From assembly GCA_002299885.1 (NCBI GenBank), contig DBOB01000026.1:1-47559 (forward strand): a DNA stretch of 47,559 bases, read 5' to 3'. Both the position numbers and the translations under genes were made by a program. The notes below the pieces were generated by a model. That model did no database searches. It saw only the letters and a program-made list of their open reading frames with translations, and was not told the origin of the DNA. Positions 17,640 to 25,043 of this stretch are shown here, piece by piece. How positions within the stretch are numbered: the stretch's first letter is position 1; the number at the start of each line of letters is the position of its first letter. The DNA is from Sediminibacterium sp. UBA657 (lineage in GTDB: Bacteria > Bacteroidota > Bacteroidia > Chitinophagales > Chitinophagaceae).

Positions 17640-18221
17640 ATGAACAAAGTAGTTGAACTAACAGACAACGAATTGATCCAATCTTTCCAAGGTGGCAATA
17701 CCCGTGCTTTCGATGCCTTGATAGATCGTTATCAAGAAAAAATCTTCAACACCATTTTATTTATGGTAAAAGACAGCTATTTAGCCGAAGATTTAATTCA
17801 AGAAATTTTTATTAAAATCATTGACAACTTAAAGCAAAGAAAATATGCGGAAGAAGGCAAGTTCCTTCCTTGGGCTTTAAGAATTTCACATAATTTTTGT
17901 GTAGACCATTTTAGAAAAGTAAAACGCACACCAGTAATTAAAACTAGTGATGACCAAGATATTTTTGAAGTCATTAAGCACACCGATCATTCTGCCGATT
18001 ATAAAATGACTCGAGCTCAAACGCATAAAAATATTCAAGAATTAGTAGACTTATTGCCAGAAGAACAAAGAGAAATTATTGTCTTAAGACACTATGCTAA
18101 TTTTAGTTTTAAAGAAATTGCCACTATGACCAATTGCAGTATCAATACCGCTTTGGGAAGAATGCGTTATGGCTTGATCAACTTAAGAAAGATGATGAAC
18201 GAGCGTGGTATGACAATGTAG
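17640..18221 (+). CDS. ECF-type RNA polymerase sigma factor
   Basis: A 193-residue sigma-70 family ECF factor. Region 2 spans about residues 10-85 (FDALIDRYQEKIFNTILFMVKD, AEDLIQEIFIKI, FLPWALRISHNFCVDHFRK) and region 4 about 130-185 (LVDLLPEEQREIIVLRHYANFSFKEIATMTNCSINTALGRMRYGLINLRK). ATG 17640 is chosen since the sequence before it (readable from 17460) has no sigma-factor similarity. No anti-sigma gene is adjacent: the neighbours are uvrA and a convergent DsbD gene whose stop codon directly abuts its own. Regulon and signal unknown. Confidence 0.92.
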   Translation: MNKVVELTDNELIQSFQGGNTRAFDALIDRYQEKIFNTILFMVKDSYLAEDLIQEIFIKIIDNLKQRKYAEEGKFLPWALRISHNFCVDHFRKVKRTPVIKTSDDQDIFEVIKHTDHSADYKMTRAQTHKNIQELVDLLPEEQREIIVLRHYANFSFKEIATMTNCSINTALGRMRYGLINLRKMMNERGMTM

Positions 18222-20147
18222 TTATTTTTTCTTTGCGCTACATTGTAGCCATTCTAAGTATTGTTGAATGTCTGGTGTGTAACCAATTGGATTGGATTGC
18301 AATACTTGGTCTGGACTCAATACCACATATAAAGGCTGTGATGATTGATTGAAATTCTCGGTCTCAAAAGTTGCCCACAAATCTGCTACGGTATTAATTT
18401 GCTTTTGTTGTCCACCTTGCGTTGTGTATACAAAACGTTCTGCCACCGGTAAATTTGCTCGGTCGTCTACGTATAAAGAAAGTAAAATAAAATTTTCTTG
18501 AATGAACTTTTGTACCGCAGGATCTGTCCATACTTGCTCTTCCATTTTTCTACAATTCACACAAGCCCAACCTGTAAAGTCAATTAAGATTGGTTTTTGT
18601 TGTGCCTTGGCCATTGCCAATGCCTTGGTATAATCATTGACTACATTTGCTTTAAGTCCATGACTTGAACTATCATTTGCAAATAGACTATAATGTGTTG
18701 GCGGAGGGAATCCACTTAATAATTTTAAATTATTAGCATTTTGCGGCATCAATCCTGCACCTAAATACAATGCAAAAATGAATGATAACCCACCTAGTAA
18801 TTTTCGGCCTAAGGCAATCTTTTGTCCTTTAACATCATGTGGTAATAATAAGAAGCCAAAAAGATAAGCAGTCAGTCCAAGGCTAATTAAAATCCAAATT
18901 CCAATAAAGACTTCTCTTTTTAATAACCCCCAATGTTGCACTAAGTCTGCATTGGATAAAAATTTAAATGCCAATGCCAATTCAACAAAGGCCAATACTT
19001 TTTTTACAGTATCCAACCAGCCACCAGATTTTGGTAAGCTCTGAAGCCATTGTGGGAAGATGGCAAATAAAGTAAATGGTAAAGCCAAAGCTAATCCAAA
19101 GCCTGCCATCCCTTGTGTTAATGCCCAGGCGCCACCTTGTAAGGAACCCACTAATAAGGTACCTAAGATTGGACCTGTACAAGAGAAGGATACAATGGCT
19201 AAAGTAATGGCCATAAAAAAGATGCCACCTAAACTACCCAATCCACTTTTAGCGTCTGCTTTATTGGCGATACCCGAAGGCAAACTAATTTCAAAATATC
19301 CAAAGAAAGAGATTGAAAAGAAAATGAAAATTGCAAAGAAGGCGATGTTCAACCACGCGTTGGTAGAAATGCTATTGAAAATTTCTGGTTGTACATTTCC
19401 TACAATATGAAAGGGCACACTCGCCAAAACATAAATTAAAAAAATACTTAATCCATAAATCAATCCATTTTGTATGCCTTGTTTTCTGGTCTTAGATCTT
19501 TTAGTGAAAAAAGAAACTGTAACAGGTATCATCGGAAATACACATGGTGTAACGAGCGCAATCAATCCGCCTAAAAATCCTAAGAAGAATACCCCCCATG
19601 CTCCACTATCCGCATTTGTACTAGTAGTTGTTTCACCACATGCATTTTCAGGTGCATTACGTGCCGATTCTGGAAGTAAGATATTGAACTGAGTTCCTTT
19701 TTGTCCATTGGCCAATGGCATTGTAATAGGTAATTCAATCACATAAAAGGACGACTCCTTACCAACACTCATCACTACTACTCCTTTTAAACTATCTGGC
19801 TGAAAACCATGGATAATAAATTCTTCTTTGATATCAAAGTTGCCAGAGAATGATTTTGCATTACCAAACAATGCGTCTTTTTGTAATTCTGGGGCTTTAG
19901 AATAAGTTGGTTTGTTCACAGCTACTGCTGTTTCTAAAGTATATTTTAAACTAGGCGCTTCTACCCCTTCTGCATTCGCGTCATAGACTTTCCATCCAGC
20001 TTGAACATTTACGCTTACTTGAATCGCATAGGTAGAATCATTTTTAGCAGAGATTTGAACAGTTGCTTTTGCAATACTATCTGCTTGTGCTTGCAACTGC
20101 GAGAAAGTCAAAAAAAACGCTGTAAATGTTAAAAGTAAATTACGCAT
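18222..20147 (-). CDS. DsbD-type thiol:disulfide reductase, alpha domain without cysteines
   Basis: Membrane protein that passes electrons from cytoplasmic thioredoxin to the periplasm. In its 641 residues: signal peptide (1-21), an immunoglobulin-like DsbD-alpha domain (about 25-145), a transmembrane domain of about eight helices (about 185-470) with redox Cys202 (LVTPCVFP) and Cys322 (SCTGP), and a thioredoxin-like domain with C529-V-N-C532. The alpha domain has no cysteine: where the redox pair should be it reads VMSVGKESSFYVIEL. A separate alpha-domain protein with a Cys pair is encoded 16 bases upstream in the same operon. Confidence 0.92.
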   Translation of the reverse strand: MRNLLLTFTAFFLTFSQLQAQADSIAKATVQISAKNDSTYAIQVSVNVQAGWKVYDANAEGVEAPSLKYTLETAVAVNKPTYSKAPELQKDALFGNAKSFSGNFDIKEEFIIHGFQPDSLKGVVVMSVGKESSFYVIELPITMPLANGQKGTQFNILLPESARNAPENACGETTTSTNADSGAWGVFFLGFLGGLIALVTPCVFPMIPVTVSFFTKRSKTRKQGIQNGLIYGLSIFLIYVLASVPFHIVGNVQPEIFNSISTNAWLNIAFFAIFIFFSISFFGYFEISLPSGIANKADAKSGLGSLGGIFFMAITLAIVSFSCTGPILGTLLVGSLQGGAWALTQGMAGFGLALALPFTLFAIFPQWLQSLPKSGGWLDTVKKVLAFVELALAFKFLSNADLVQHWGLLKREVFIGIWILISLGLTAYLFGFLLLPHDVKGQKIALGRKLLGGLSFIFALYLGAGLMPQNANNLKLLSGFPPPTHYSLFANDSSSHGLKANVVNDYTKALAMAKAQQKPILIDFTGWACVNCRKMEEQVWTDPAVQKFIQENFILLSLYVDDRANLPVAERFVYTTQGGQQKQINTVADLWATFETENFNQSSQPLYVVLSPDQVLQSNPIGYTPDIQQYLEWLQCSAKKK

Positions 20148-20163
20148 GAATAAGGTTGGCTTG

Positions 20164-20613
20164 TTATTGAATATCTACTTCAAAACTTTGTTTAGTTGGA
20201 GGTAAACATCTTTCCTCATTGCAAACCATATACTCAATGGTTCCTGTCAATTTAGTTTTTGTATTTACTTTCAGAGTCACCGCTTGTATAAATTGTACTT
20301 TACCACCGAAAGAGCCAATAACAGCATCAAAATTTTTATCGAACTTCTTTTCTAAATTACCTACTTCCTTTGTTGTACCATTTATTAAAACCAACGGATT
20401 TTTAGCAAACTGAACGGTAGTGGGTACTGGTCCTTTTTTTACAAATTGAGAGTAGATATGCCATGGCGCATCTACGTTTGCAGTAATAATGATATTATAT
20501 TTTTTGTCTCCTGTCTTCACTGCTTGATAAGCCCATTTTACTGGAGCTAATTTTTGTGATTGACTTTGAAAAGCAAAAGCCAATAACCATAAACCAAGAA
20601 ATATTTTTTTCAT
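20164..20613 (-). CDS. Stand-alone DsbD-alpha (disulfide bond corrector) domain protein
   Basis: A 149-residue secreted protein with a signal peptide (residues 1-19) and one DsbD-alpha-like immunoglobulin domain (WHIYSQFVKKGPVPTTVQF, EYMVCNEERCLPPTKQSFEV). The redox-active pair is C131 and C136, in the position used by E. coli DsbD-alpha to reduce periplasmic partners. It is the first gene of a two-gene operon with the full DsbD. I infer it replaces or supplements the cysteine-free alpha domain of that protein, taking electrons from the thioredoxin-like domain to substrates. Confidence 0.85.
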   Translation of the reverse strand: MKKIFLGLWLLAFAFQSQSQKLAPVKWAYQAVKTGDKKYNIIITANVDAPWHIYSQFVKKGPVPTTVQFAKNPLVLINGTTKEVGNLEKKFDKNFDAVIGSFGGKVQFIQAVTLKVNTKTKLTGTIEYMVCNEERCLPPTKQSFEVDIQ

Positions 20614-20670
20614 CTAAATGATTTTTAAATTGAATATATCTAAAACTAGCACCGTCCCTTACTTATAAAA

Positions 20671-21348
20671 CTATAAAGCAGCGGCTGTTTTCAATAACCC
20701 TAATAATTCAAACACCTTAACGCCATCTGTATTGTTCAAAGCTGGATTGCTTGCTCTTTCTGGATGTGGCATCATACCAAATACATTTCTGCCAGTATTG
20801 CAAATGCCAGCAATATCTTTAATCGCACCATTTGGATTGGCATCACCACCAATTTTGCCGTCTTTGTCGCAGTAACGGAAAATGATTTGGTTGTTTTTTT
20901 CTAAACTAGCCAATGTCGCATCGTCTGCAAAGTACCTGCCTTCGCCATGTGCAATTGGAATTTGCAATGGACCGCTATTATCAGATTTAATAAAAACATT
21001 TTTACAAATAAACTGCTGATTGGCATTTTGTAATAAAGCACCTGGCAATAAGCCCGACTCACATAAAATTTGAAAGCCATTACATACCCCTAAAACCTTG
21101 CCACCTTTATTAGCAAATTCAATCACAGATTGCATCATTGGACTAAATTTTGCAATTGCACCACAACGTAAATAGTCTCCGTAAGAAAATCCACCTGGTA
21201 AAACAATACAATCCTCCGTATTAAAATGGGACAAATCACTATCCTTATGCCATAACATTTGCACTTCAAGACCAAGGTCTTTTTCTAATGCATCTTGCAT
21301 GTCTCTATCACAGTTTGAACCAGGGAAAACCAATACGCCAAATTTCAT
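20671..21348 (-). CDS. purQ: Phosphoribosylformylglycinamidine synthase, glutaminase subunit
   Basis: Class I glutamine amidotransferase that supplies ammonia for FGAM formation in purine synthesis. It shows MKFGVLVFPGSNCDRD, PGGFSYGDYLRCGAIA, the nucleophile Cys89 in GVCNGFQILCESGLLPGAL, and His195/Glu197 in MMPHPERA. The length of 225 matches the separate PurQ of the small PurL type. No purL or purS gene is nearby. A TACCTTTG -7 box (minus strand, 21384-21391) precedes it by 35 bases. Confidence 0.96.
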   Translation of the reverse strand: MKFGVLVFPGSNCDRDMQDALEKDLGLEVQMLWHKDSDLSHFNTEDCIVLPGGFSYGDYLRCGAIAKFSPMMQSVIEFANKGGKVLGVCNGFQILCESGLLPGALLQNANQQFICKNVFIKSDNSGPLQIPIAHGEGRYFADDATLASLEKNNQIIFRYCDKDGKIGGDANPNGAIKDIAGICNTGRNVFGMMPHPERASNPALNNTDGVKVFELLGLLKTAAAL

Positions 21349-21383
21349 AGTATTTCGCTTAAAAGTTGAGTAAAATTGAGCTA

Positions 21384-21391
21384 CAAAGGTA
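21384..21391 (-). promoter_or_regulatory. -7 box of purQ
   Basis: TACCTTTG on the minus strand, full TAnnTTTG match, 35 bases upstream of the purQ start. No clear -33. Confidence 0.4.
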
Positions 21392-21428
21392 CTTAAAAAG
21401 GCTTTCCTAAAAAGGGCTAATTCTGCAC

Positions 21429-22400
21429 CTAAAAAAGGTGGTTATACACAATCAAACCTGCTGAAATCCAAAAAAAGAGATTGGGGATCATTAACTGTTT
21501 TGGGCCGGCATAACAAAAGCTAATAAAACTAGCTAAAGGGGCAATCACAATGGCAGAAGCGTATAAGGCCTGTGAAGAGAAGATGATTGGTTGAAAAAAG
21601 GTAACAACTAAAGTCAATAGCATCACGCCCCAGTATTTTCTTACCTGAATAATAAAGCGATTTTGTTGATCCTGCCAAAAGTAGAGTCCAATTAATAATT
21701 GAAGGCCCATAAAGGATAAAGCAATAATCGATTTAGCATCCAATGCAGCCAAAGGATTTTCCCAATCTAATTTGGGTAAAAAAGCAGTAAACGCTGCTGC
21801 TGAATCTATTAAAAAAACATAGGTGAAAACAAAATAAAATGGAATTAAAATACCCATCATCAATACCAACCATTCTGTCAATCTAAATGGTCTTATAATG
21901 ACTAATGCAAAGATGACCACCGGTATCAAAATCGCGATTGGCTCGTACAATAAAATGGAAACCCCTACGATCATCCCAATATTAAATTCTAATGTTTTGG
22001 GCTGCGTCTGATCATACAATCTATTTAGTTTGACTAAGATCCAAATAATAAAAGCATTCGCAATTAAACCCGAACTTATGGCATCCCAAAAAGGAAATAA
22101 AGCCGTTAATACAATAAAAGTAAAAGCAGGTAAATAGCTCACCTGTTGAAACATTTTAAAACGACTCACTAAAATATTTAACCTCAATGCCTGCACAATC
22201 ACAATCAAATGAAATAGTACAATTAGCGCTAAGGGTGGTAAGGGTTTTACATAGTGAAATAAAAGATAAGCCAGTAAACCATCTGTTGGATTTGCAATCA
22301 CAATAGGTGGTTCCAAATAAAAATGAAAATGTACTGCAACACTTAATAGTACTAAAAAAAGCACATTGATATCGGACCTATCTCTAAATAAAAAAACCAT
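21429..22400 (-). CDS. Polytopic inner-membrane protein of unknown function
   Basis: A 323-residue protein made almost entirely of hydrophobic helices (about eight to ten), starting MVFLFRDRSDINVLFLVLL. Charged loops include RFKMFQQ and KLNRLYDQTQPK. The overall look, with an N-terminal RDRS segment and an EPP motif after the first helix, recalls Bacteroidota DUF6427-type membrane proteins, but I am not certain. It starts 2 bases after the stop of the upstream secreted-protein gene, so the two are translationally coupled and probably function together. A weak 5-bp hairpin (CACCT/AGGTG) overlaps its stop. Confidence 0.7.
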   Translation of the reverse strand: MVFLFRDRSDINVLFLVLLSVAVHFHFYLEPPIVIANPTDGLLAYLLFHYVKPLPPLALIVLFHLIVIVQALRLNILVSRFKMFQQVSYLPAFTFIVLTALFPFWDAISSGLIANAFIIWILVKLNRLYDQTQPKTLEFNIGMIVGVSILLYEPIAILIPVVIFALVIIRPFRLTEWLVLMMGILIPFYFVFTYVFLIDSAAAFTAFLPKLDWENPLAALDAKSIIALSFMGLQLLIGLYFWQDQQNRFIIQVRKYWGVMLLTLVVTFFQPIIFSSQALYASAIVIAPLASFISFCYAGPKQLMIPNLFFWISAGLIVYNHLF

Positions 22401-22402
22401 GC

Positions 22403-24064
22403 TTACTGAATCGTGATTTTAGCAAATCCTAATTTCCCTTTTGATTGATAAGGAAGGATGGCTTCTTTTTCACCAACTTGTTTTAATGACCTTGGCATCC
22501 ACTCCACTTGTTTTTCATTTAAAAGAATTACATCACCTTTCACGATAGCTCCTGAAGGAGTCAATTGCTGATGTATCAATTGTCTAACCCCTTTTGATTT
22601 TTGATAATACACAAAATTGGTACCAGCAGCATTGTTGATTTGACCATAACCAATGAACTGATCAACATTCATATCCGATTGTTGTTTATCGATTGTTTTT
22701 ACAGATTGAATATTTGCTTTTGCATCAAAATTTAAGATGGCTACTTTTCCTGCACTATAGGTTACAGAAGGATATCCAAATCCACCAAATCCACCACCCC
22801 ATCCCCAAGGGCCCATCATACCCCATCCACCCCATGGTCCCAACATACCCCAACCCCATCCCCAACCAAGTCCCCATCCTGGACCCCATCCACCCCATCC
22901 CCAAGGGCCGCCCATCATGCCCCAACCAAATCTTGCCCATGGATAAAATCCAAATGGACGATTCCAAAAATTAAATATAAATGGGTTGTAAAATGGACCT
23001 CCCCAAAAAAAGTCCCATCTTGAAAATGCATTTATATTGGAGCTTGTCGTAGCAGCTTCTGCAATAATCGTAAAACTTCCATCTGCATTTGGTTGTACTT
23101 GATCAAAATAATAATGATCAAAAGCAGTTTTCAAATTTCTTTTATCTGATACTGCATCCCTCAATGCATCTGTAAATCGACTTGCATTGGTTAAACTATT
23201 TTGTCTTGTAGCAATATCCCAGATAAAAGTATACATCCCTTCGATATTACCTTTCTTCTCTGCTGCATAAAACGAATTCACGATCACAGTTCCGTTTGTA
23301 TTATTAATTTTCAAACGGATATCATCTAAGACTAAGCTATTGTTCACTACGGGTGTTTCAATCACTTCTGAACCGTCTGCAGCCATATACAATAAACTTA
23401 CAACTGGCGCTGCATTTGACTGTTCTACGTTTCTTAAACAAAATAAATTGCCTTTATTATCTATTGCAAAATCTGAAAGACTACTTTTTTTGTTTTGTGC
23501 ATTGATGCTGATTGCAGCTTCATTTAACAATTTAAATGGCGTGGCTAATGCCATTGTTTTAATTTTAATAGAAGCTGGATTGGTTGTATTCACACTAAAG
23601 TAGAGCAACTTTGATCTATCCTCACTTTCAATTAAATTAAAAACTTTAGTACCAGAGCCCGGTCTAATTTTTTCTGCTGTATCAATGATTGTTGGCGTTC
23701 CAACCAATTGTCCTTTTTCATCTAATTCTGCTACCATTGCATACACCGTTGTAGCTGCTTGAAATTGATAAAAGGCGAACACCCTATTTGATTTTGTAAT
23801 AAACTCAAGTGCATTTAATTTTTTTGGTAAAAAAACTAAATCGTTTTGTTGCACTAATTGCATTTGATCATTGTATTGTGCAATGGTAGAGATGCCTTGG
23901 TTATTTTTATAAATCCAATAACGGCCATCTACTTTTCCTAAAACCTCATATTGCATCTGGTCTTTATCTGTCTTTTCGATACCAGACATCACATAAGATT
24001 GTGCAGCAACGCCTTGAAGGCCTGCCAAAATAAAAGCGATAAAAGATAAAAATGATTTTAGCAT
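22403..24064 (-). CDS. Secreted protein with a Gly/Trp/Pro-rich segment, function unknown
   Basis: About 553 residues from ATG 24064 (a TTG three codons earlier is less likely). It has a signal peptide (to about GVAAQS), a beta-rich N-terminal region (about 25-330; repeated hydrophobic strands such as DGRYWIYKNNQG and VFAFYQFQ), then an aromatic linker (RWDFFWGGPFYNPF) leading into about 60 residues almost wholly of Gly, Trp, Pro and Met, and a beta-rich C-terminal part of about 120 residues. I do not recognise a domain. The Gly/Trp segment could insert in or lie on the outer membrane or drive self-association. Operon with the following membrane protein. Confidence 0.75.
   Translation of the reverse strand: MLKSFLSFIAFILAGLQGVAAQSYVMSGIEKTDKDQMQYEVLGKVDGRYWIYKNNQGISTIAQYNDQMQLVQQNDLVFLPKKLNALEFITKSNRVFAFYQFQAATTVYAMVAELDEKGQLVGTPTIIDTAEKIRPGSGTKVFNLIESEDRSKLLYFSVNTTNPASIKIKTMALATPFKLLNEAAISINAQNKKSSLSDFAIDNKGNLFCLRNVEQSNAAPVVSLLYMAADGSEVIETPVVNNSLVLDDIRLKINNTNGTVIVNSFYAAEKKGNIEGMYTFIWDIATRQNSLTNASRFTDALRDAVSDKRNLKTAFDHYYFDQVQPNADGSFTIIAEAATTSSNINAFSRWDFFWGGPFYNPFIFNFWNRPFGFYPWARFGWGMMGGPWGWGGWGPGWGLGWGWGWGMLGPWGGWGMMGPWGWGGGFGGFGYPSVTYSAGKVAILNFDAKANIQSVKTIDKQQSDMNVDQFIGYGQINNAAGTNFVYYQKSKGVRQLIHQQLTPSGAIVKGDVILLNEKQVEWMPRSLKQVGEKEAILPYQSKGKLGFAKITIQ
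22771..22950 (-). repeat. Imperfect Gly/Trp-coding repeat
   Basis: A C-rich stretch (plus strand) of near-repeated CCCCATCC/CCCCAAGG blocks. The two best copies share CCCAAGGGCC and CCCATCAT with CCCATCC around them. It encodes GWG, PWG and GMMG units with about 13 Trp in 60 residues. Local GC content is far above the neighbours. Confidence 0.7.
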
Positions 24065-24083
24065 GAGATACAATTTTAGAATA

Positions 24084-24091
24084 CAAATTTA
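24084..24091 (-). promoter_or_regulatory. -7 box of the Gly/Trp-rich protein operon
   Basis: TAAATTTG on the minus strand, full TAnnTTTG match, 19 bases before the ATG at 24064. No clear -33. Confidence 0.4.
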
Positions 24092-24113
24092 ATGTATTAA
24101 TGTATCGAAGGCT

Positions 24114-25016
24114 TTAGATTTTTGTTAAAAGAGAAGCTTCATCGGTTACAGATAACTGATAGGCAGCCCCCAGCTGAACCGGCATATTGTTTAGTTCGTG
24201 GCTGATTGGGAAATCAAAGCAAATAGGATACTGAGCTCCCTTGGTGATTCTTAGAATCATATCTATTACTGTTTCTCCAAATTCTGCTGCTTCGTCTTTC
24301 ATTTCTGTAAAACCCCCAACCACAAGACCCGCTAATCCATCCAACAAACCTGCGTTTTTGCACTGTATTAGCATGCGATCCACATTATAATGATACTCCC
24401 CAACGTCCTCGATGCATAAAATTTTGCCTTTCGTGTCCAATTGGTTTTTGCTGCCAATTAAATGGGTCATCAAACATAAATTGCCCCCAACTAATATCCC
24501 TTCCGAATGGCCTAAGCGATTAGCTGAATGGGCTTTTGCATTTATCGGCGCTGCCGCTCCCTCCAACATTTGTTTTAAAGCCATGATATAAGGAAGGCCA
24601 ACTTCACCCTTACCAAATGCTGCAGACATTGGCCCATGGATACTTTGGATCCCCTGGTTTTGCAAAGCAGCGTGTAAAACGGTAATATCGCTAAATCCAA
24701 TCACCCATTTAGGATGGGCCTTGATTTTTGTAAAGTCCAATTCTGAAACAATTCTACTCAATCCATACCCCCCACGTGCACATAAAATGGCTTGTATTTC
24801 GGGGTCATCCATCATGGACTGTAATTCATTTTGTCGATCCAAATCGGATGCAGCAAAATGTCCAAATTTAGTGCCTACCGTATTTCCAATACGCACCTGA
24901 TAACCCCATGACTCAAGGACTTGCGCACAAATAGTCACTTTTTCTAATGGAATGGCGCCAGCTGGACAAAGAATGCCAATAGTGTTGCCAGTAGTCAGTG
25001 TAGACGGTTGAATCAT
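24114..25016 (-). CDS. S66-family LD-carboxypeptidase (LdcA/MccF type)
   Basis: Serine peptidase of 300 residues, similar to LdcA, which trims L,D-bonds of murein tetrapeptides during recycling, and to MccF. Evidence: GNTIGILCPAGAI at the start, ARGGYG, the nucleophile Ser in IGFSDITVLH, the Glu in LCIEDVGEYHYNVDRML, and the His in FPISHELNNMPVQLG. No signal peptide, so cytoplasmic, as for recycling enzymes. Divergent from metG with only 27 bases between the two start codons. Confidence 0.9.
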   Translation of the reverse strand: MIQPSTLTTGNTIGILCPAGAIPLEKVTICAQVLESWGYQVRIGNTVGTKFGHFAASDLDRQNELQSMMDDPEIQAILCARGGYGLSRIVSELDFTKIKAHPKWVIGFSDITVLHAALQNQGIQSIHGPMSAAFGKGEVGLPYIMALKQMLEGAAAPINAKAHSANRLGHSEGILVGGNLCLMTHLIGSKNQLDTKGKILCIEDVGEYHYNVDRMLIQCKNAGLLDGLAGLVVGGFTEMKDEAAEFGETVIDMILRITKGAQYPICFDFPISHELNNMPVQLGAAYQLSVTDEASLLTKI

Positions 25017-25038
25017 ACCACAATATTAAGTACTTTTG
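25007..25038 (+). promoter_or_regulatory. metG promoter, predicted leaderless
   Basis: GTTG at 25007-25010, a 20-base spacer, TACTTTTG at 25031-25038; ATG is 5 bases later at 25044. The -33 element lies inside the first codons of the divergent carboxypeptidase gene. Confidence 0.65.
25021..25028 (-). promoter_or_regulatory. -7 box of the S66 carboxypeptidase gene
   Basis: TAATATTG on the minus strand, one mismatch to TAnnTTTG and identical to the -7 box of the BlaI-type gene. The ATG at 25016 follows after 4 bases. No good -33 at the expected place. Confidence 0.4.
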
Positions 25039-25043
25039 CTGCA

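Noticed and set aside
22693..22974. Open frames opposite and out of frame with the Gly/Trp segment
   Set aside because: They arise from the same C-rich repeat and have no independent start context.
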